DNA of 64,000 nt from Paenibacillus caseinilyticus (lineage in GTDB: Bacteria > Bacillota > Bacilli > Paenibacillales > NBRC-103111): positions 372,001 to 436,000 of the forward strand of contig NZ_JAQAGY010000002.1 of assembly GCF_027533645.1 (NCBI RefSeq). Reading direction: 5' to 3'. The translations under genes were made by a program, and so were the position numbers. Of this stretch, positions 26,568 to 36,657 are shown one piece after another. The notes beneath the pieces are model-generated. The model ran no database searches. It was not told the origin of the DNA and saw only the letters and a program-made list of their open reading frames with translations. The number at the start of each line of letters is the position of its first letter. The first letter of the stretch is position 1.

Positions 26568-27380
26568 ATGGAAACAATGCATAAACCGGTCGTGTTCGTA
26601 GTGTCCGATTCGGCGGGAGACACGGGGGAAGCTGTGGTCCGGGCGGCCGCCGTGCAGTTCGATCCGCAGCAGGTAGAGATCCGCCGGGTGCCGTTCATCG
26701 GGGATATCTCGGATATCGACCGTGTGGTCCGCTCGGTTCTGGAACGCAGCGGTTTCATCGTCTTCACGCTGGTTATTCCTGAGCTTCGCGATTATTTGAT
26801 CGAGCAGGCGGAGCGGTACCGTATTCCCTATATCGACCTGCTGGGACCGGTGCTCCAGACGCTCGAGAACTCGCTGAAGCAGGAGTCCCGCCACCAGCCG
26901 GGCATGATCCATAAGCTGGACGAGGATTACTTCAAGAAAGTGGAAGCGGTCGAATTTGCCGTCAAATATGACGACGGCCGGGATTTTACCGGGATTCTGC
27001 AGGCGGACATCGTGCTCGTCGGCGTGTCGAGGACCTCGAAGACACCCCTCTCGATGTATCTGGCGCACAAGAAATTCAAAGTCGCGAACGTACCGCTCGT
27101 CCCGGAAATTGCGCCTCCGGAGCATTTATTCAATGTATCGAAGCATAAGATTGTAGGACTGCGGATTGATCCGGTCAAGCTCAACATGATTCGGACAGAG
27201 CGGCTGAAGACGCTCGGCCTGCCGGATAGCGCCACCTATGCCAATGTCCAGCGCATTCATATGGAGCTTGAATATGCAGACAGCATTATGAAGCGAATCG
27301 GATGTACCGTAATCGATGTTTCGAACAAGGCCGTGGAAGAAACGGCATCCGTTATCATCGATATGTACCGATCGCGGTAA
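26568..27380 (+). CDS. ppsR: pyruvate, phosphate dikinase / PEP synthase regulatory protein
   Basis: Bifunctional kinase/pyrophosphorylase of the YqfL (DUF299) family, 270 residues, which switches PEP-forming dikinases on and off by ADP-dependent phosphorylation. It begins KPVVFVVSDSAGDTGEAVVRAA and has the P-loop-like GVSRTSKTPLSMYLA. ATG 26568 has GAGGAGG upstream; an earlier in-frame ATG at 26463 would add 35 basic residues without homology. In B. subtilis its neighbour is ccpN; I see no ccpN here. Confidence 0.93.
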   Translation: METMHKPVVFVVSDSAGDTGEAVVRAAAVQFDPQQVEIRRVPFIGDISDIDRVVRSVLERSGFIVFTLVIPELRDYLIEQAERYRIPYIDLLGPVLQTLENSLKQESRHQPGMIHKLDEDYFKKVEAVEFAVKYDDGRDFTGILQADIVLVGVSRTSKTPLSMYLAHKKFKVANVPLVPEIAPPEHLFNVSKHKIVGLRIDPVKLNMIRTERLKTLGLPDSATYANVQRIHMELEYADSIMKRIGCTVIDVSNKAVEETASVIIDMYRSR

Positions 27381-27471
27381 TACTTTTGATGGGGTGGAGC
27401 AGGATTTTTTATCCTTTCAGCGTATATAATATTACGGTATTCCGGAGCAGGACATTTCCGGCAGGAGTTAT

Positions 27472-27933
27472 ATGACGTATAAAATTATTGTGGATGCGGA
27501 TGCATGTCCGGTGAAAGATGAAATTGCAAAGGCAGCCCGCGCTTTTGGCACGCCGGTCATTATGGTCGCTTCCTTCGACCACCGGCTGCAGGAATCCGAA
27601 GGCGTCGCTGTCGTACAGGTAGACCGAAGCGATCAATCGGCAGATCTCTATATTGCGAACCGAATCGCTGCAGGCGATGTGCTCGTCACGCAGGACTTTG
27701 GGCTTGCGGCTCTGGCGCTGGGCAAGAAAGCGATCGCTTTATCGAACCGCGGGCAAATGTACAGTGACCGTTCGATCGATTTTTTGTTGGAGCGCAGGCA
27801 CGAACAGGCTAAACAAAGGCGCGGCGGCAAGCATTCGAAGGGGCCCCGGCCGTTCACAGACGAGGATCGTCAGCACTTTCTACAAACTTTGACAAAAGTT
27901 TTGCGAAACTTGCAGGAGAATCGTCCGCAGTAG
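27472..27933 (+). CDS. UPF0178/DUF188 family protein
   Basis: 153-residue YaiI/YqxD family protein of unknown biochemical function, possibly a PIN-like nuclease fold. The start YKIIVDADACPVK and the central VTQDFGLAALAL carry the conserved aspartates. It has a GCAGGAG site and lies before dnaG and sigA, the same order as yqxD-dnaG-sigA in B. subtilis. A -10-like TATAAT (27425-27430) lies upstream, next to AGGAT-TTTTT-ATCCT (27401-27415). Confidence 0.93.
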   Translation: MTYKIIVDADACPVKDEIAKAARAFGTPVIMVASFDHRLQESEGVAVVQVDRSDQSADLYIANRIAAGDVLVTQDFGLAALALGKKAIALSNRGQMYSDRSIDFLLERRHEQAKQRRGGKHSKGPRPFTDEDRQHFLQTLTKVLRNLQENRPQ

Positions 27934-27973
27934 CGAATACGTATACGTGTTAATTCGATTGAAGGTGGATAGG

Positions 27974-29809
27974 ATGAGTAACGGACGCTTACCCCAGGAA
28001 GTCATTGATACGGTGCTGAAGGCTCACGACATTGTCGAAGTGGTCGGCCGCCACGTGCATTTGACCAAACAGGGGCATTACCTCAAAGGGCTGTGTCCTT
28101 TTCATTCCGAGAAGACACCCTCTTTCACTGTCACGCCTGAGAAACAGATCTATCACTGCTTCGGCTGCGGTGCCGGAGGCAACGCCATTCGGTTCGTCTC
28201 CGAGGTGGAGGGCCTGTCATTCGGGCAGGCGGTACGCAAGCTTGCGGAAGAAGCGCATCTGCAGCTTGGCCTGGATGCTCATACAGGCGCCGGATCCGAG
28301 CCCCGGGAGAACCCGGAGCGCAAGAAGCTGATCGAGGCGCATGAACTGGCGGCGAAGCTTTACCAGTATATCCTGCATAACACCGAGCAGGGCCGGCCGG
28401 CCAAGGAATATCTGCACGGCCGCGGAATCAGCGACAAGCTCATGGAGACGTTCGGCATCGGGTTCATCCCGAACTCCTGGGATACGCTGACGAAGCTGCT
28501 CGACCGCAAGGGATTCCCGCTGGATCTCATGGAACGGGGCGGACTGCTTACGGAAAGAGACGGCGGCGGATACTATGACAAGTTCCGCGACCGGGTGATC
28601 TTCCCGATCCAGGATTGGAAGGGGCAGGTGATCGCCTTCGGCGGAAGAGCGATGGGCGAATCGAATGCGAAGTATCTGAATTCGCCGGAGAGTCTCTTGT
28701 TCCATAAGAGCCGCACGCTCTACAATCTCCACGGGGCAAGGCCCCAGATACGCAAGACGCAAGAGCTGGTGCTCTTCGAAGGCTACATGGATGTCATCCG
28801 CGCGTGGGATGCCGGAGTACATAATGGGGTAGCCACCATGGGTACGGCTTTGACGCCGGAGCACGCTGAAGCCATCCGCCGATTGGCCGAACGGGTAACG
28901 ATCGCCTTCGACGGCGACCATGCCGGACAGACGGCGGCGCTGAAGTGTATCCCGCTGCTCGAGAAGGCGGGCTGCCAAGTCCGGGTAGCCATGCTGCCGG
29001 GAGGACTTGATCCCGACGAGTATATCCGGGACAACGGTTCTGAACGATTCGTGCGTGAGGTGCTGGGCACCGCCGTACCGTCGTTTAAATATAAACTTCT
29101 TTATTCCCGTCGCAATTTCAAGCTGCAGGAGGATGCGGGTAAGCTCAATTACATTATGCACGGTCTCGGACTGATTGCGGAGCTTTCTTCACCGATCGAA
29201 CGGGAGCACTATGTCAAAGATCTCATTTCTGAGTTCCATTATTCCTATGATACTGCTATGCAGACGGTGAATGAACACCGGATGAAAGCGGAAAAAAAGA
29301 GAGATTCCGGGGATAATAAAGACGTTCCGTGGAATAATGGTATGAATGAAGGAAGGCCCCGTGAACAAGCCCGGTCTATGGTTCCTGCTTATCAAAATGC
29401 GGAAAGGCAGCTGCTTGCCGCCATGATGCTGGACCGTGAGATTGCAGCTTATGTCGAACGCGAGCTGGGGGATGGGTTCAATATGGAAGCTCACTCGGCG
29501 ATCGCCGCCTACTTGTACGCCTACTATGCCGAAGGGTTCGAGCCGAACGTAAGCACCTTCATCGGCATGCTGCAGGATGACAAGCTGGAGAGCTTGGCCA
29601 GTTCCCTGACGCTGAACGACAACCGCAGCGGAATCAATGATACCGTCATAGACGACTATATCCGGCAGATTCGAAGGTTTCCGCTGCTGCAGGCTCTTGA
29701 GCGGAAGAAGGAAGAAGTGAAAGTAGCAGAACGTTCAGGGGATATCACCAAGGCCCTGCAATTAGGCAGTGAGATTATTTCCCTAGAAAAGCAGTTGAAA
29801 TCATCCTGA
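27974..29809 (+). CDS. dnaG: DNA primase
   Basis: 611-residue primase that lays RNA primers at the replication fork. The CHC2 zinc motif is C41-x2-H44-x17-C62-x2-C65 (CPFH, CFGC). TOPRIM motifs: [15 protein letters not shown] and [13 protein letters not shown]-terminal helicase-binding domain follows about residue 460. I chose ATG 27974, preceded by AAGGTGG, over an upstream in-frame ATG without a site. Second gene of the macromolecular synthesis operon, before sigA. Confidence 0.97.
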   Translation: MSNGRLPQEVIDTVLKAHDIVEVVGRHVHLTKQGHYLKGLCPFHSEKTPSFTVTPEKQIYHCFGCGAGGNAIRFVSEVEGLSFGQAVRKLAEEAHLQLGLDAHTGAGSEPRENPERKKLIEAHELAAKLYQYILHNTEQGRPAKEYLHGRGISDKLMETFGIGFIPNSWDTLTKLLDRKGFPLDLMERGGLLTERDGGGYYDKFRDRVIFPIQDWKGQVIAFGGRAMGESNAKYLNSPESLLFHKSRTLYNLHGARPQIRKTQELVLFEGYMDVIRAWDAGVHNGVATMGTALTPEHAEAIRRLAERVTIAFDGDHAGQTAALKCIPLLEKAGCQVRVAMLPGGLDPDEYIRDNGSERFVREVLGTAVPSFKYKLLYSRRNFKLQEDAGKLNYIMHGLGLIAELSSPIEREHYVKDLISEFHYSYDTAMQTVNEHRMKAEKKRDSGDNKDVPWNNGMNEGRPREQARSMVPAYQNAERQLLAAMMLDREIAAYVERELGDGFNMEAHSAIAAYLYAYYAEGFEPNVSTFIGMLQDDKLESLASSLTLNDNRSGINDTVIDDYIRQIRRFPLLQALERKKEEVKVAERSGDITKALQLGSEIISLEKQLKSS

Positions 29810-29859
29810 TTCGGCCATACGTTTTACGGGTGAATTCTAGGGAGGAGGGAGCTAAGATT

Positions 29860-31002
29860 ATGGCAAACGATCAACGGACGGAACTAGAGACAGAGCTTAC
29901 GCTTGACCAGGTGAAGGATCAGCTGATTGAGCAGGGCAAGAAACGCTCCGCCATTACTTACAAAGAAATCATGGAGAAACTGGCCCCGTTTGACCAGGAC
30001 CCGGACCAGATCGACGAGTTCTTCGAACAGCTCCAAGAGATGGGCATCGATGTAGGGAACGAAACGGACGAAGATCAAGAGATGAGTCCGCTTGATAGGG
30101 ATAGGGATCGGGACCGCGATGGCGAGCATGACGAATTTCACTTCGACGACGATTTGTCGCTTCCTCCAGGGATCAAGATTAACGATCCCGTTCGGATGTA
30201 TTTGAAGGAAATCGGCCGTGTGCCGCTCTTGTCGGCAGAGGATGAGGTCGATCTTGCGAAGCGGATCGAGCTTGGAGACGAAGAGGCGAAACGCCGGCTG
30301 GCGGAAGCGAACTTGCGGCTCGTCGTAAGTATCGCGAAGCGCTATGTGGGTCGTGGCATGCTGTTCCTCGATCTGATTCAGGAAGGCAATATGGGTCTGA
30401 TCAAGGCGGTCGAGAAATTCGATCATACCAAAGGCTATAAATTCAGTACGTATGCCACCTGGTGGATTCGCCAGGCGATTACCCGTGCCATTGCAGACCA
30501 GGCTAGAACGATCCGGATTCCGGTACATATGGTGGAAACCATCAACAAGCTCATCCGGGTTTCCCGTCAACTGCTGCAGGAACTCGGACGCGAACCGACG
30601 CCGGAAGAAATAGCTAAAGAAATGGATCTCAGTACGGATAAAGTGCGTGAGATTATGAAGATTGCACAGGAGCCCGTCTCGCTCGAAACGCCGATCGGGG
30701 AAGAGGATGATTCCCATCTGGGGGATTTTATCGAGGACCAGGAGGCATTGGCGCCGGCGGATGCCGCCGCTTACGAGCTGCTCAAAGAACAGCTGGAGGA
30801 TGTGCTCGATACGCTGACCGAAAGAGAAGAGAACGTACTGCGTTTGCGGTTCGGACTCGACGACGGACGGACACGTACCTTGGAGGAAGTGGGCAAAGTG
30901 TTTGGCGTCACGCGCGAGCGGATTCGCCAGATCGAAGCCAAAGCGCTTCGCAAGCTCCGCCACCCGAGCCGCAGCAAGCGGCTTAAAGATTTCTTAGAAT
31001 AG
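29860..31002 (+). CDS. sigA: RNA polymerase primary sigma factor SigA
   Basis: Housekeeping sigma-70 factor, 380 residues. Region 1.1 (about 10-65) is followed by an acidic DRDRDRDGE tract, region 1.2 ([18 protein letters not shown]), region 2 ([25 protein letters not shown] and [17 protein letters not shown]), region 3 and region 4 with the helix-turn-helix [30 protein letters not shown] 29860 follows a GGAGG-rich site; an upstream in-frame ATG at 29830 lacks one. It ends before a strong terminator, closing the DUF188-dnaG-sigA operon. Confidence 0.98.
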   Translation: MANDQRTELETELTLDQVKDQLIEQGKKRSAITYKEIMEKLAPFDQDPDQIDEFFEQLQEMGIDVGNETDEDQEMSPLDRDRDRDRDGEHDEFHFDDDLSLPPGIKINDPVRMYLKEIGRVPLLSAEDEVDLAKRIELGDEEAKRRLAEANLRLVVSIAKRYVGRGMLFLDLIQEGNMGLIKAVEKFDHTKGYKFSTYATWWIRQAITRAIADQARTIRIPVHMVETINKLIRVSRQLLQELGREPTPEEIAKEMDLSTDKVREIMKIAQEPVSLETPIGEEDDSHLGDFIEDQEALAPADAAAYELLKEQLEDVLDTLTEREENVLRLRFGLDDGRTRTLEEVGKVFGVTRERIRQIEAKALRKLRHPSRSKRLKDFLE

Positions 31003-31016
31003 ATTGATCTCTTACC

Positions 31017-31056
31017 ATAAGGCCTTCCTCCGTTATCGGAGGGAGGCCTTATGTTT
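31017..31056. terminator. sigA terminator
   Basis: ATAAGGCCT-CCTCCG pairs with CGGAGG-AGGCCTTAT around TTAT, followed by GTTTT. Strong intrinsic terminator. Confidence 0.9.
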
Positions 31057-31119
31057 TGGAGGGCCTGAGCCGATAAAGAGGATAAGACTACGTGGCAAAG
31101 GCCTTGGGGGTCACAGCGA

Positions 31120-31953
31120 ATGGATGACAAAAAGAAAATCATGATCCGTGAAATCGAGCATTGGCGGCGCAGCCGGCTGCTCCCTGAACATTACTGCGAT
31201 TTCCTGCTCAACCTGTATCTCGACCAGAACGAACCCAAGCCGGAGCGGCGCGGCCCGCTGGGTCTGTCTCCTTCCGGAATAAAGAACAGCAATTGGAAAA
31301 TATGGGCATTGGGATTAGTCTCCATAGCCGTCATTGCCTTAACTGCTCTTAATTTTAACGCTTTTGAATTACCAATGCAAATTGGAATCTCCCTCCTGTT
31401 TTTGGCCATCTTATACGGATTTGGCGGCTACAAGCGAGGAAAGGAGCCTATGTCCTCGCAAATCCTTCTTGGTATGGCGTCTTTGTTCGCGCTCTGCATA
31501 GGGGTTTATTTGCTGAATGCCCATGGGCTGGGGGCGCCGGTGCCTATCGTAGGGTACGTGTTTCTCTGCAGTCTGCTCTGGATCGGTACCGGAATGCTGG
31601 CACGGTTCGTGCTCTTCCAACTTTGCGGCTGGGTTTCGCTTACATTCTGTTATGGCTGGCTGCTCCATCACCAGCTCGAGACGCTGGATTGGGCTACGCT
31701 GGAGCTGAGCTGGGTGCCGCTCGCTCTCTTGTTTTGCTGGCTTTCCTGGATGATTCACGAGCGGAGCCGTCAAAGCGCGCTGGTCTTTTTTCTTTTGTCC
31801 CTGATTGTTTGGTATATGCCGGAATTATATGGTATGCTGTATGCCGAACAGTATGGCGGGGAGACGGTGCAGTGGATGCTTCTTGGCAAGATGGTGATCG
31901 AAGCGGCACTGTTGTTCTTCTGGCGAAAAAAATGGATTGAGTGGGTTGTCTAA
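31120..31953 (+). CDS. multi-pass membrane protein of unknown function
   Basis: 277 residues. An N-terminal soluble helix pair (EIEHWRRSRLLPEHYCDFLLNLYLDQ, about 7-35) precedes seven or eight hydrophobic helices (from about residue 58 to 270). The N-terminal helix motif resembles that seen in DUF2157-type Bacillales membrane proteins, but I cannot assign a function. ATG 31120 has GGGGGT before it. It sits after the sigA terminator and directly before trmK (its stop is one base before the trmK ATG), so the two are probably co-transcribed. Confidence 0.8.
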   Translation: MDDKKKIMIREIEHWRRSRLLPEHYCDFLLNLYLDQNEPKPERRGPLGLSPSGIKNSNWKIWALGLVSIAVIALTALNFNAFELPMQIGISLLFLAILYGFGGYKRGKEPMSSQILLGMASLFALCIGVYLLNAHGLGAPVPIVGYVFLCSLLWIGTGMLARFVLFQLCGWVSLTFCYGWLLHHQLETLDWATLELSWVPLALLFCWLSWMIHERSRQSALVFFLLSLIVWYMPELYGMLYAEQYGGETVQWMLLGKMVIEAALLFFWRKKWIEWVV

Positions 31954-31954
31954 C

Positions 31955-32728
31955 ATGATACGTTTATCGCAAAGGCTTCAAACCATAGCGAAGGAGGTCC
32001 CAGCGGGCAGCCGGCTAGCCGATATCGGCTCCGATCATGCGCTGCTGCCCTCCTTTTTGGCGCAGCAGGGGATCATTGCCGGCGGTGTAGCCGGCGAAGT
32101 CAATGAGGGGCCGCGGGATGCCGCGGCTCGTCAGGTGCGGTCTGCCGGGCTGAGCGGGCGCATTGATGTCCGGCTCGGCGATGGGCTCGCGGTGCTCTCC
32201 CCCGGTGAGGTGGATGTCGTGACGATTGCCGGCATGGGCGGCGTGCTGATCGCATCCATCCTCGAGGAAGGGAAGAGCAAGCTCGAGGGTGTCAAACGGC
32301 TGATTCTGCAGCCCAATGTCGGAGAGGGCGCCGTCAGACAATGGCTGCTGGATGAGGGCTGGGTGCTGATCCGGGAGCAGATTCTCGAAGAAGACGGCAA
32401 GCGTTATGAAGTGCTGACCGCAGTCAGATCCGACGAAGCGGACAGGACCAACGAAGAAGTGTACAAGCCGCAGGTGCTGCGCGAGGGACTGACGGCGGAT
32501 AGGGAACTGCTGCTGAAGCTAGGGCCGTATTTGCTGCAGGAAGCCTCACCGGTATGGAGCGCCAAGTGGAGGGACGAACTGCAGAAGCTGGAGATGATTG
32601 TATCCCGGCTCGGGCAGTCGGAGCTGGAGGCTTCCAAGGAGAAGCAGGCGGAGATCCGCCGCGAGATTGAGGTAATGGAGGAGGTGCTGGCCGCATGTAC
32701 GCCAAAGGCCAAGCCGTCATCGCACTGA
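31955..32728 (+). CDS. trmK: tRNA (adenine(22)-N(1))-methyltransferase
   Basis: 257-residue SAM-dependent methyltransferase that makes m1A22 in tRNA. N-terminal Rossmann fold with LADIGSDHALLPSFL, then GDGLAVL, TIAGMGGVLI, LILQPNVGE, and a C-terminal helical coiled coil (about 220-250). In Firmicutes trmK follows sigA and precedes the Nif3-family gene, as here. The ATG has only a weak GAGTGGG site inside the preceding gene, so expression may rely on coupling. Confidence 0.95.
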   Translation: MIRLSQRLQTIAKEVPAGSRLADIGSDHALLPSFLAQQGIIAGGVAGEVNEGPRDAAARQVRSAGLSGRIDVRLGDGLAVLSPGEVDVVTIAGMGGVLIASILEEGKSKLEGVKRLILQPNVGEGAVRQWLLDEGWVLIREQILEEDGKRYEVLTAVRSDEADRTNEEVYKPQVLREGLTADRELLLKLGPYLLQEASPVWSAKWRDELQKLEMIVSRLGQSELEASKEKQAEIRREIEVMEEVLAACTPKAKPSSH

Positions 32729-33810
32729 TGGAGGAGCTCGCTCCGAAGTCTTATGCGGTAGCTGACGATAAGATTGGGCTTCAAATCGGAACCCTTCAAA
32801 AGGAGATCCGTAAAGTGCTCGTGGCGCTCGATGTGACCGATGAGGTCGTGGAAGAAGCGATCCGGGAGGATGCGAATCTGATCATTGCGCACCATGCGGT
32901 GATCTTCCGGCCACTCCCGCACATCCAGACAGATACGCCGGCCGGACGCTTATATGAGAAGCTCATCAAGCACGACATTGCCGTCTATATCTCCCACACG
33001 AACCTGGATGTGGCGGATGGCGGCATCAATGACATGATGGCGGAAGCCATCGGTCTGACCGTGACCGAACCGCTCGATGAAGTGCATACCGACAAGCTGA
33101 AGAAGCTCGTCGTCTTTGTGCCGAAGGATGCAGCGGAGAAGGTCCGGGAAGCCATGTTCTCGGCGGGAGCGGGCGGCATCGGACGGTACAGCCATTGCTC
33201 CTTCAATATCGATGGGACGGGCACATTCCTTCCGGGAGAGGGAACCGACCCATATATCGGCCGCAAAGGACAGCTCGAGGAAGTCAGTGAAGTCCGGGTC
33301 GAAACAATCCTTCCCCAAAGCGTGGAGCGTAAGGTAGTGCAGGCGATGCTGAAGGCGCATCCATATGAGGAAGTGGCCTACGACTTGTACTCCCTTGATC
33401 TCAAAACCCGCACCTTCGGGCTGGGGCGCGCCGGCAAGCTGCCGAAGCCGGTAACGCTGCAGGAGCTGTGCGAGAAGGTTAAGGAAGTATTCGAGGTGCC
33501 GATGCTGCGCGTCGTAGGTGATCCCGGGAAGGTGATTCGCAAGGCGGCGGTACTCGGCGGCTCCGGCGCCCGTTATGTACGGCATGCCCAGTTCGCAGGA
33601 GCGGACGTGCTCGTGACCGGGGATATCGACTATCATACGGCGCACGATGCGCTTGCCGCCGGCATGGCAATTATCGATCCGGGACATAACGTGGAGAAGA
33701 TCATGAAGCAGGGCGTAGCCTCTTATCTCGAGCGCAAGCTCGCGGAGCGCAAGTGGGCCACGGGCGTCATCGCTTCCGGCATCAACACGGAACCGTTCCG
33801 ATTCGTATAG
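32695..33810 (+). CDS. Nif3-like dinuclear metal-center protein
   Basis: YqfO-family protein of 371 residues with two Nif3 halves around a CutA/PII-like insert (about 130-225). Metal ligands are in IIAHHAVIF and YISHTNLDVADGGIND, and in the C-terminal DVLVTGDIDYHTAHDAL and IDPGHNVEK. In other Firmicutes it is described as a GTP cyclohydrolase-like or metal-binding protein; its role is unsettled. ATG 32695 has GGAGGAGGTG upstream and overlaps the end of trmK by 34 bases. Confidence 0.93.
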   Translation: MYAKGQAVIALMEELAPKSYAVADDKIGLQIGTLQKEIRKVLVALDVTDEVVEEAIREDANLIIAHHAVIFRPLPHIQTDTPAGRLYEKLIKHDIAVYISHTNLDVADGGINDMMAEAIGLTVTEPLDEVHTDKLKKLVVFVPKDAAEKVREAMFSAGAGGIGRYSHCSFNIDGTGTFLPGEGTDPYIGRKGQLEEVSEVRVETILPQSVERKVVQAMLKAHPYEEVAYDLYSLDLKTRTFGLGRAGKLPKPVTLQELCEKVKEVFEVPMLRVVGDPGKVIRKAAVLGGSGARYVRHAQFAGADVLVTGDIDYHTAHDALAAGMAIIDPGHNVEKIMKQGVASYLERKLAERKWATGVIASGINTEPFRFV

Positions 33811-33854
33811 GAGGAAGCATCGGTCCAGGTCTATTACAGGATAGAGTCTTCCAG

Positions 33855-33883
33855 TTGTAATTTGTTTCGATTCCTTGTATACT
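33855..33883 (+). promoter_or_regulatory. rnpB promoter
   Basis: TTGTAA (33855-33860), 17 bases, TATACT (33878-33883). Transcription would begin near 33890, a few bases before the first paired base of the RNase P RNA. Confidence 0.65.
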
Positions 33884-33903
33884 AGCTCTTGCATCGAATT
33901 GCA

Positions 33904-34330
33904 CAAGAAAGTTTGACAGACGATCGCTGGCGGCTTCGGCCGCGAGAGGAAAGTCCGGGCTCCATAGGGCAGGATGCTGGATAACGTCCAGTCAGCGCGA
34001 GCTGAAGGCTAGTGCCACAGAAATGGACCGCCGATGGCTGCTGCAGTGCCGCAAGGCTTCTGCAGTTCGCACAGGTAAGGGTGGAACCGTGGTGTAAGAG
34101 ACCACGAGGAGTCATGGTGACATGATTCCTGGTAAACCCCATTTGGAGCAAGACCTAGAGGAACGCACGTCCCGCGAGGGTCAGCCTTAGCCCGAGGCGC
34201 GTTCGGGTTGGTCGCTTGAGCCATGCAGCAATGTATGGCCTAGATAGATGATTGTCGCTTCCATCGTGGGAGGGTGGCTCCCGTTATCACCACCGGAAGT
34301 ACAGAACCCGGCTTACGGCACACTTTCTTG
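33904..34330 (+). ncRNA. rnpB: RNase P RNA, type A architecture
   Basis: Catalytic RNA that trims tRNA 5' leaders. The ends pair as P1: CAAGAAAGTTTG (33904-33915) with CACACTTTCTTG (34319-34330), one mismatch. Universal segments are present: GAGGAAAGTCCGGGCTCC near 33940, ACAGAAATGGACCGCC, CAGGTAAGGGTGGAA, GGTAAACCCC, GGAGCAAG, GCTTGAGCC, CCTAGATAGATGATTG and ACAGAACCCGGCTTA. Between GGGTGGAA and GTAAACCCC lie two hairpins (CGTGGT..ACCACG and GAGTCATG..CATGATTC) in the place of P13 and P14, a type A feature absent from the B. subtilis type B RNA. An additional hairpin (GGGAGGG..CTCCC) lies near the 3' end. Confidence 0.95.
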
Positions 34331-34371
34331 AAGCCATTTTTACGCAAACGATGCCTATGGAATTCACATGC

Positions 34372-34402
34372 AAAAACCCGCCTCAGGAGGCGGGTTTTTG
34401 TT
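34372..34402. terminator. rnpB terminator, bidirectional
   Basis: AAAAACCCGCCT pairs with AGGCGGGTTTTT around a short CAGG centre, with T and A runs on both sides. It can also end the converging protease gene. Confidence 0.9.
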
Positions 34403-34487
34403 GTACATACAGCTGGACTTGGGTAAGTAAGGGGAAGCCCTATAAAAAGCTTCACCTGGATATGAAGGGAACGAAGGTTATTGCCGT

Positions 34488-36419
34488 CTATTGAAACATC
34501 TGGCGAATCCACTCGTTCCATTCTTCCTGGCTCATACCGGCATCGGCAGCCGGACTGGCGGAATCGGCAGCGGCTTCTCCGCCGTTCTGCGGGCTGGCGG
34601 GCTGAGTTGTTCCTGCGGTGCCTGCACCGGCTGCCGCGGCAGCCCGAAGGGCGGCGGCGACGTCGATGAGGCCGTGCCCATAATACTTGTCATGACCGGC
34701 TGTACCCAGATCCGCGCTGGTGCTCTTCATGATATCCATAACTTCCGTATTTTTCAGAGCCGGGTTCACCGAACGGATCAGGCCCGCGAGAGCGGCGGCA
34801 TGCGGGCTGGCCATCGATGTACCCGATAAGGCGGCATATTGGTTCTGGGGATACGTACTGGCAATGCTGACACCCGGAGCCGATACGGCGATGTAATCTC
34901 CATAGTTGGAGAACGTGGCCTTGGCTTTGTTGGCGTCGACCGCAGCGACTCCCAGTACCTCGGGGTAGGCGGCCGGAAAACCGGGACGTTCCGTGTTGTC
35001 GTTGCCGCTGGCCGCTACGAGGACTACATCGCGGTCGTACGCATAGCGCACGGCATCGTGCAGGAACTCGGCATCGGCATAGTTGCCGAGGCTCATGTTG
35101 ATCACCTTGGCCCCGTGGTCCGTCGCCCAGATGATGCCCTGCGCTACGGCGTACGTGCTGCCTGCACCGGTCTGATCGAGCACTTTGACCGGCATGACGC
35201 GGTTGTACCAGCTCATGCCGGCAACGCCCAGGTTATTGTTGGTCAAAGCGCCGATGACTCCCGCTACATGGGTTCCGTGGCCCACATCGTCATACGGCTT
35301 GCTGTTCGGATCGACGATGTTGATGCCGCTGACGAGCTGGTCCTTGAGGTCAGGGTGATCGATGTCCACCCCAGTGTCGACTACAGCTACGATGACTTCG
35401 GAAGATCCTTTGGACACGTTCCAGCCGGCTTCCGTTGCAATCTCCGGCAGGTTGTATTGGTATCTGCGGTACAGTGAATCGTTCGGCGTCAGTACCGCTG
35501 CCGGGTCAGCGGCCGGGGATGCAGGCTCCTCGTTCGTCAAGTAGAGGAAGTGAGGCTCGGCATAAGCAATATTCCACTTCTTGAAATAGTCCATAAGCTG
35601 CTTCGCATCCATCTTCGTGGATTCGAAGACATAGGTATAGCCGAGCTTATGCACGCTGCCTCCGCCGATCTCCTGTTTCATTGTGGTAAGATCCGACGTG
35701 CTCGGCTCCTGCTTGAACCGGACCACCACCTGGTTGACATGATAATGGCTTGTTCCCTCGTTGTCCTCCGGATGATCCACCTTCACATCCTGCAGGGTGC
35801 GAGAATCGACGGATTCGACTTTGTAGCGTCCCTCGCTCGGATAGGTGACGAGCCGCAGGTTCTTCTTCTGGTGATCGGCGACCTGCTGAAGAATGTGTTG
35901 GCGTACGACGCCAATCACGCCGGCCTGCCCCCCGGCTTCCGGCTCGCCCACGACCAGGTAAGTGCCCCCATCCGCCTGTATGGGAGGGGATTGATACGAC
36001 CGGCCGCTGTCGACCGCCGCCTTGGCTTTAGCGACATGCTGGGCCGTTGCGGTCCGCACACTCGGCTTCAGGCTGCCATCTGCTGCCGCCATCCGGTCCA
36101 TGGCCTCGCCTTTGCGGGTGACCAGGAGCAATTCCATGTGCGGATGTTCTTTGCGAAGCGTTTGGAGCATCGTCCGGTTGTCCCCGCCGCTGCGGGCCTT
36201 GGCTCCCTGGGCAAGGCGGCGGAGCTCCATGCTGCACTGGGTGCGGCACAGCTCGTCGGTGAGCGCCATATCGCCATTCAGCGTAGCCTGCTTCATCTGA
36301 AGCTCAGCCGCCGGCGTGATTTCTTCCGGCGGAGTGATCTTGGCTTTCTCATCCCCTCTCGGGAAGAGAATAGCGACACCGGCGATAATAAGCATTAAGG
36401 TCATTGCATGTTTCCACAT
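34488..36419 (-). CDS. secreted subtilisin-like serine protease (S8 family)
   Basis: 643-residue preproprotease. Signal or anchor helix at 5-20, a long pro-region (about 25-310) including a peptidase-inhibitor-like part (VVRFKQEPSTSDLTTMKQEI), then the catalytic domain with D348 (VVDTGVDIDHPD), H381 (HGTHVAGV) and S535 (GTSMASPHAA). The C-terminus is an Ala/Gly/Ser/Pro linker ending in MSQEEWNEWIRQMFQ. ATG 36419 has TAGGGGG 8 bases upstream; that site can pair with CCCCCTA in the leader. It belongs to the fervidolysin-like class by layout; target proteins are unknown. Confidence 0.93.
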   Translation of the reverse strand: MWKHAMTLMLIIAGVAILFPRGDEKAKITPPEEITPAAELQMKQATLNGDMALTDELCRTQCSMELRRLAQGAKARSGGDNRTMLQTLRKEHPHMELLLVTRKGEAMDRMAAADGSLKPSVRTATAQHVAKAKAAVDSGRSYQSPPIQADGGTYLVVGEPEAGGQAGVIGVVRQHILQQVADHQKKNLRLVTYPSEGRYKVESVDSRTLQDVKVDHPEDNEGTSHYHVNQVVVRFKQEPSTSDLTTMKQEIGGGSVHKLGYTYVFESTKMDAKQLMDYFKKWNIAYAEPHFLYLTNEEPASPAADPAAVLTPNDSLYRRYQYNLPEIATEAGWNVSKGSSEVIVAVVDTGVDIDHPDLKDQLVSGINIVDPNSKPYDDVGHGTHVAGVIGALTNNNLGVAGMSWYNRVMPVKVLDQTGAGSTYAVAQGIIWATDHGAKVINMSLGNYADAEFLHDAVRYAYDRDVVLVAASGNDNTERPGFPAAYPEVLGVAAVDANKAKATFSNYGDYIAVSAPGVSIASTYPQNQYAALSGTSMASPHAAALAGLIRSVNPALKNTEVMDIMKSTSADLGTAGHDKYYGHGLIDVAAALRAAAAAGAGTAGTTQPASPQNGGEAAADSASPAADAGMSQEEWNEWIRQMFQ

Positions 36420-36427
36420 GGGCGTTT

Positions 36428-36479
36428 CCCCCTAAGGTGAATATCGAATATCGTGTACCGTTAGATTTTCCCTAGGGGG
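36428..36479 (-). promoter_or_regulatory. possible hairpin masking the protease ribosome site
   Basis: In the minus-strand leader CCCCCTA-GG (36479-36471) can pair with CC-T-TAGGGGG (36437-36428): 9 bp with one bulge and a 33-nt loop containing two GATATTC repeats. The second arm is the Shine-Dalgarno site. This could repress translation or be chance. Confidence 0.4.
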
Positions 36480-36657
36480 CTCCAATTCAACAGGTGAAAT
36501 GTTATCCAAACCGGGGACGAGGCGCTGCGGGTCAATCAACCGTTTAGAGTGACGGAACTCATATTACTTTTGGCAGAGTTTTGTGGTACCATGGGGATAG
36601 AGAAAGTCGTTTTGCCATTCCATGTTGTGCTTTTATGTTGAGGAGGTCTTTAAAGCT

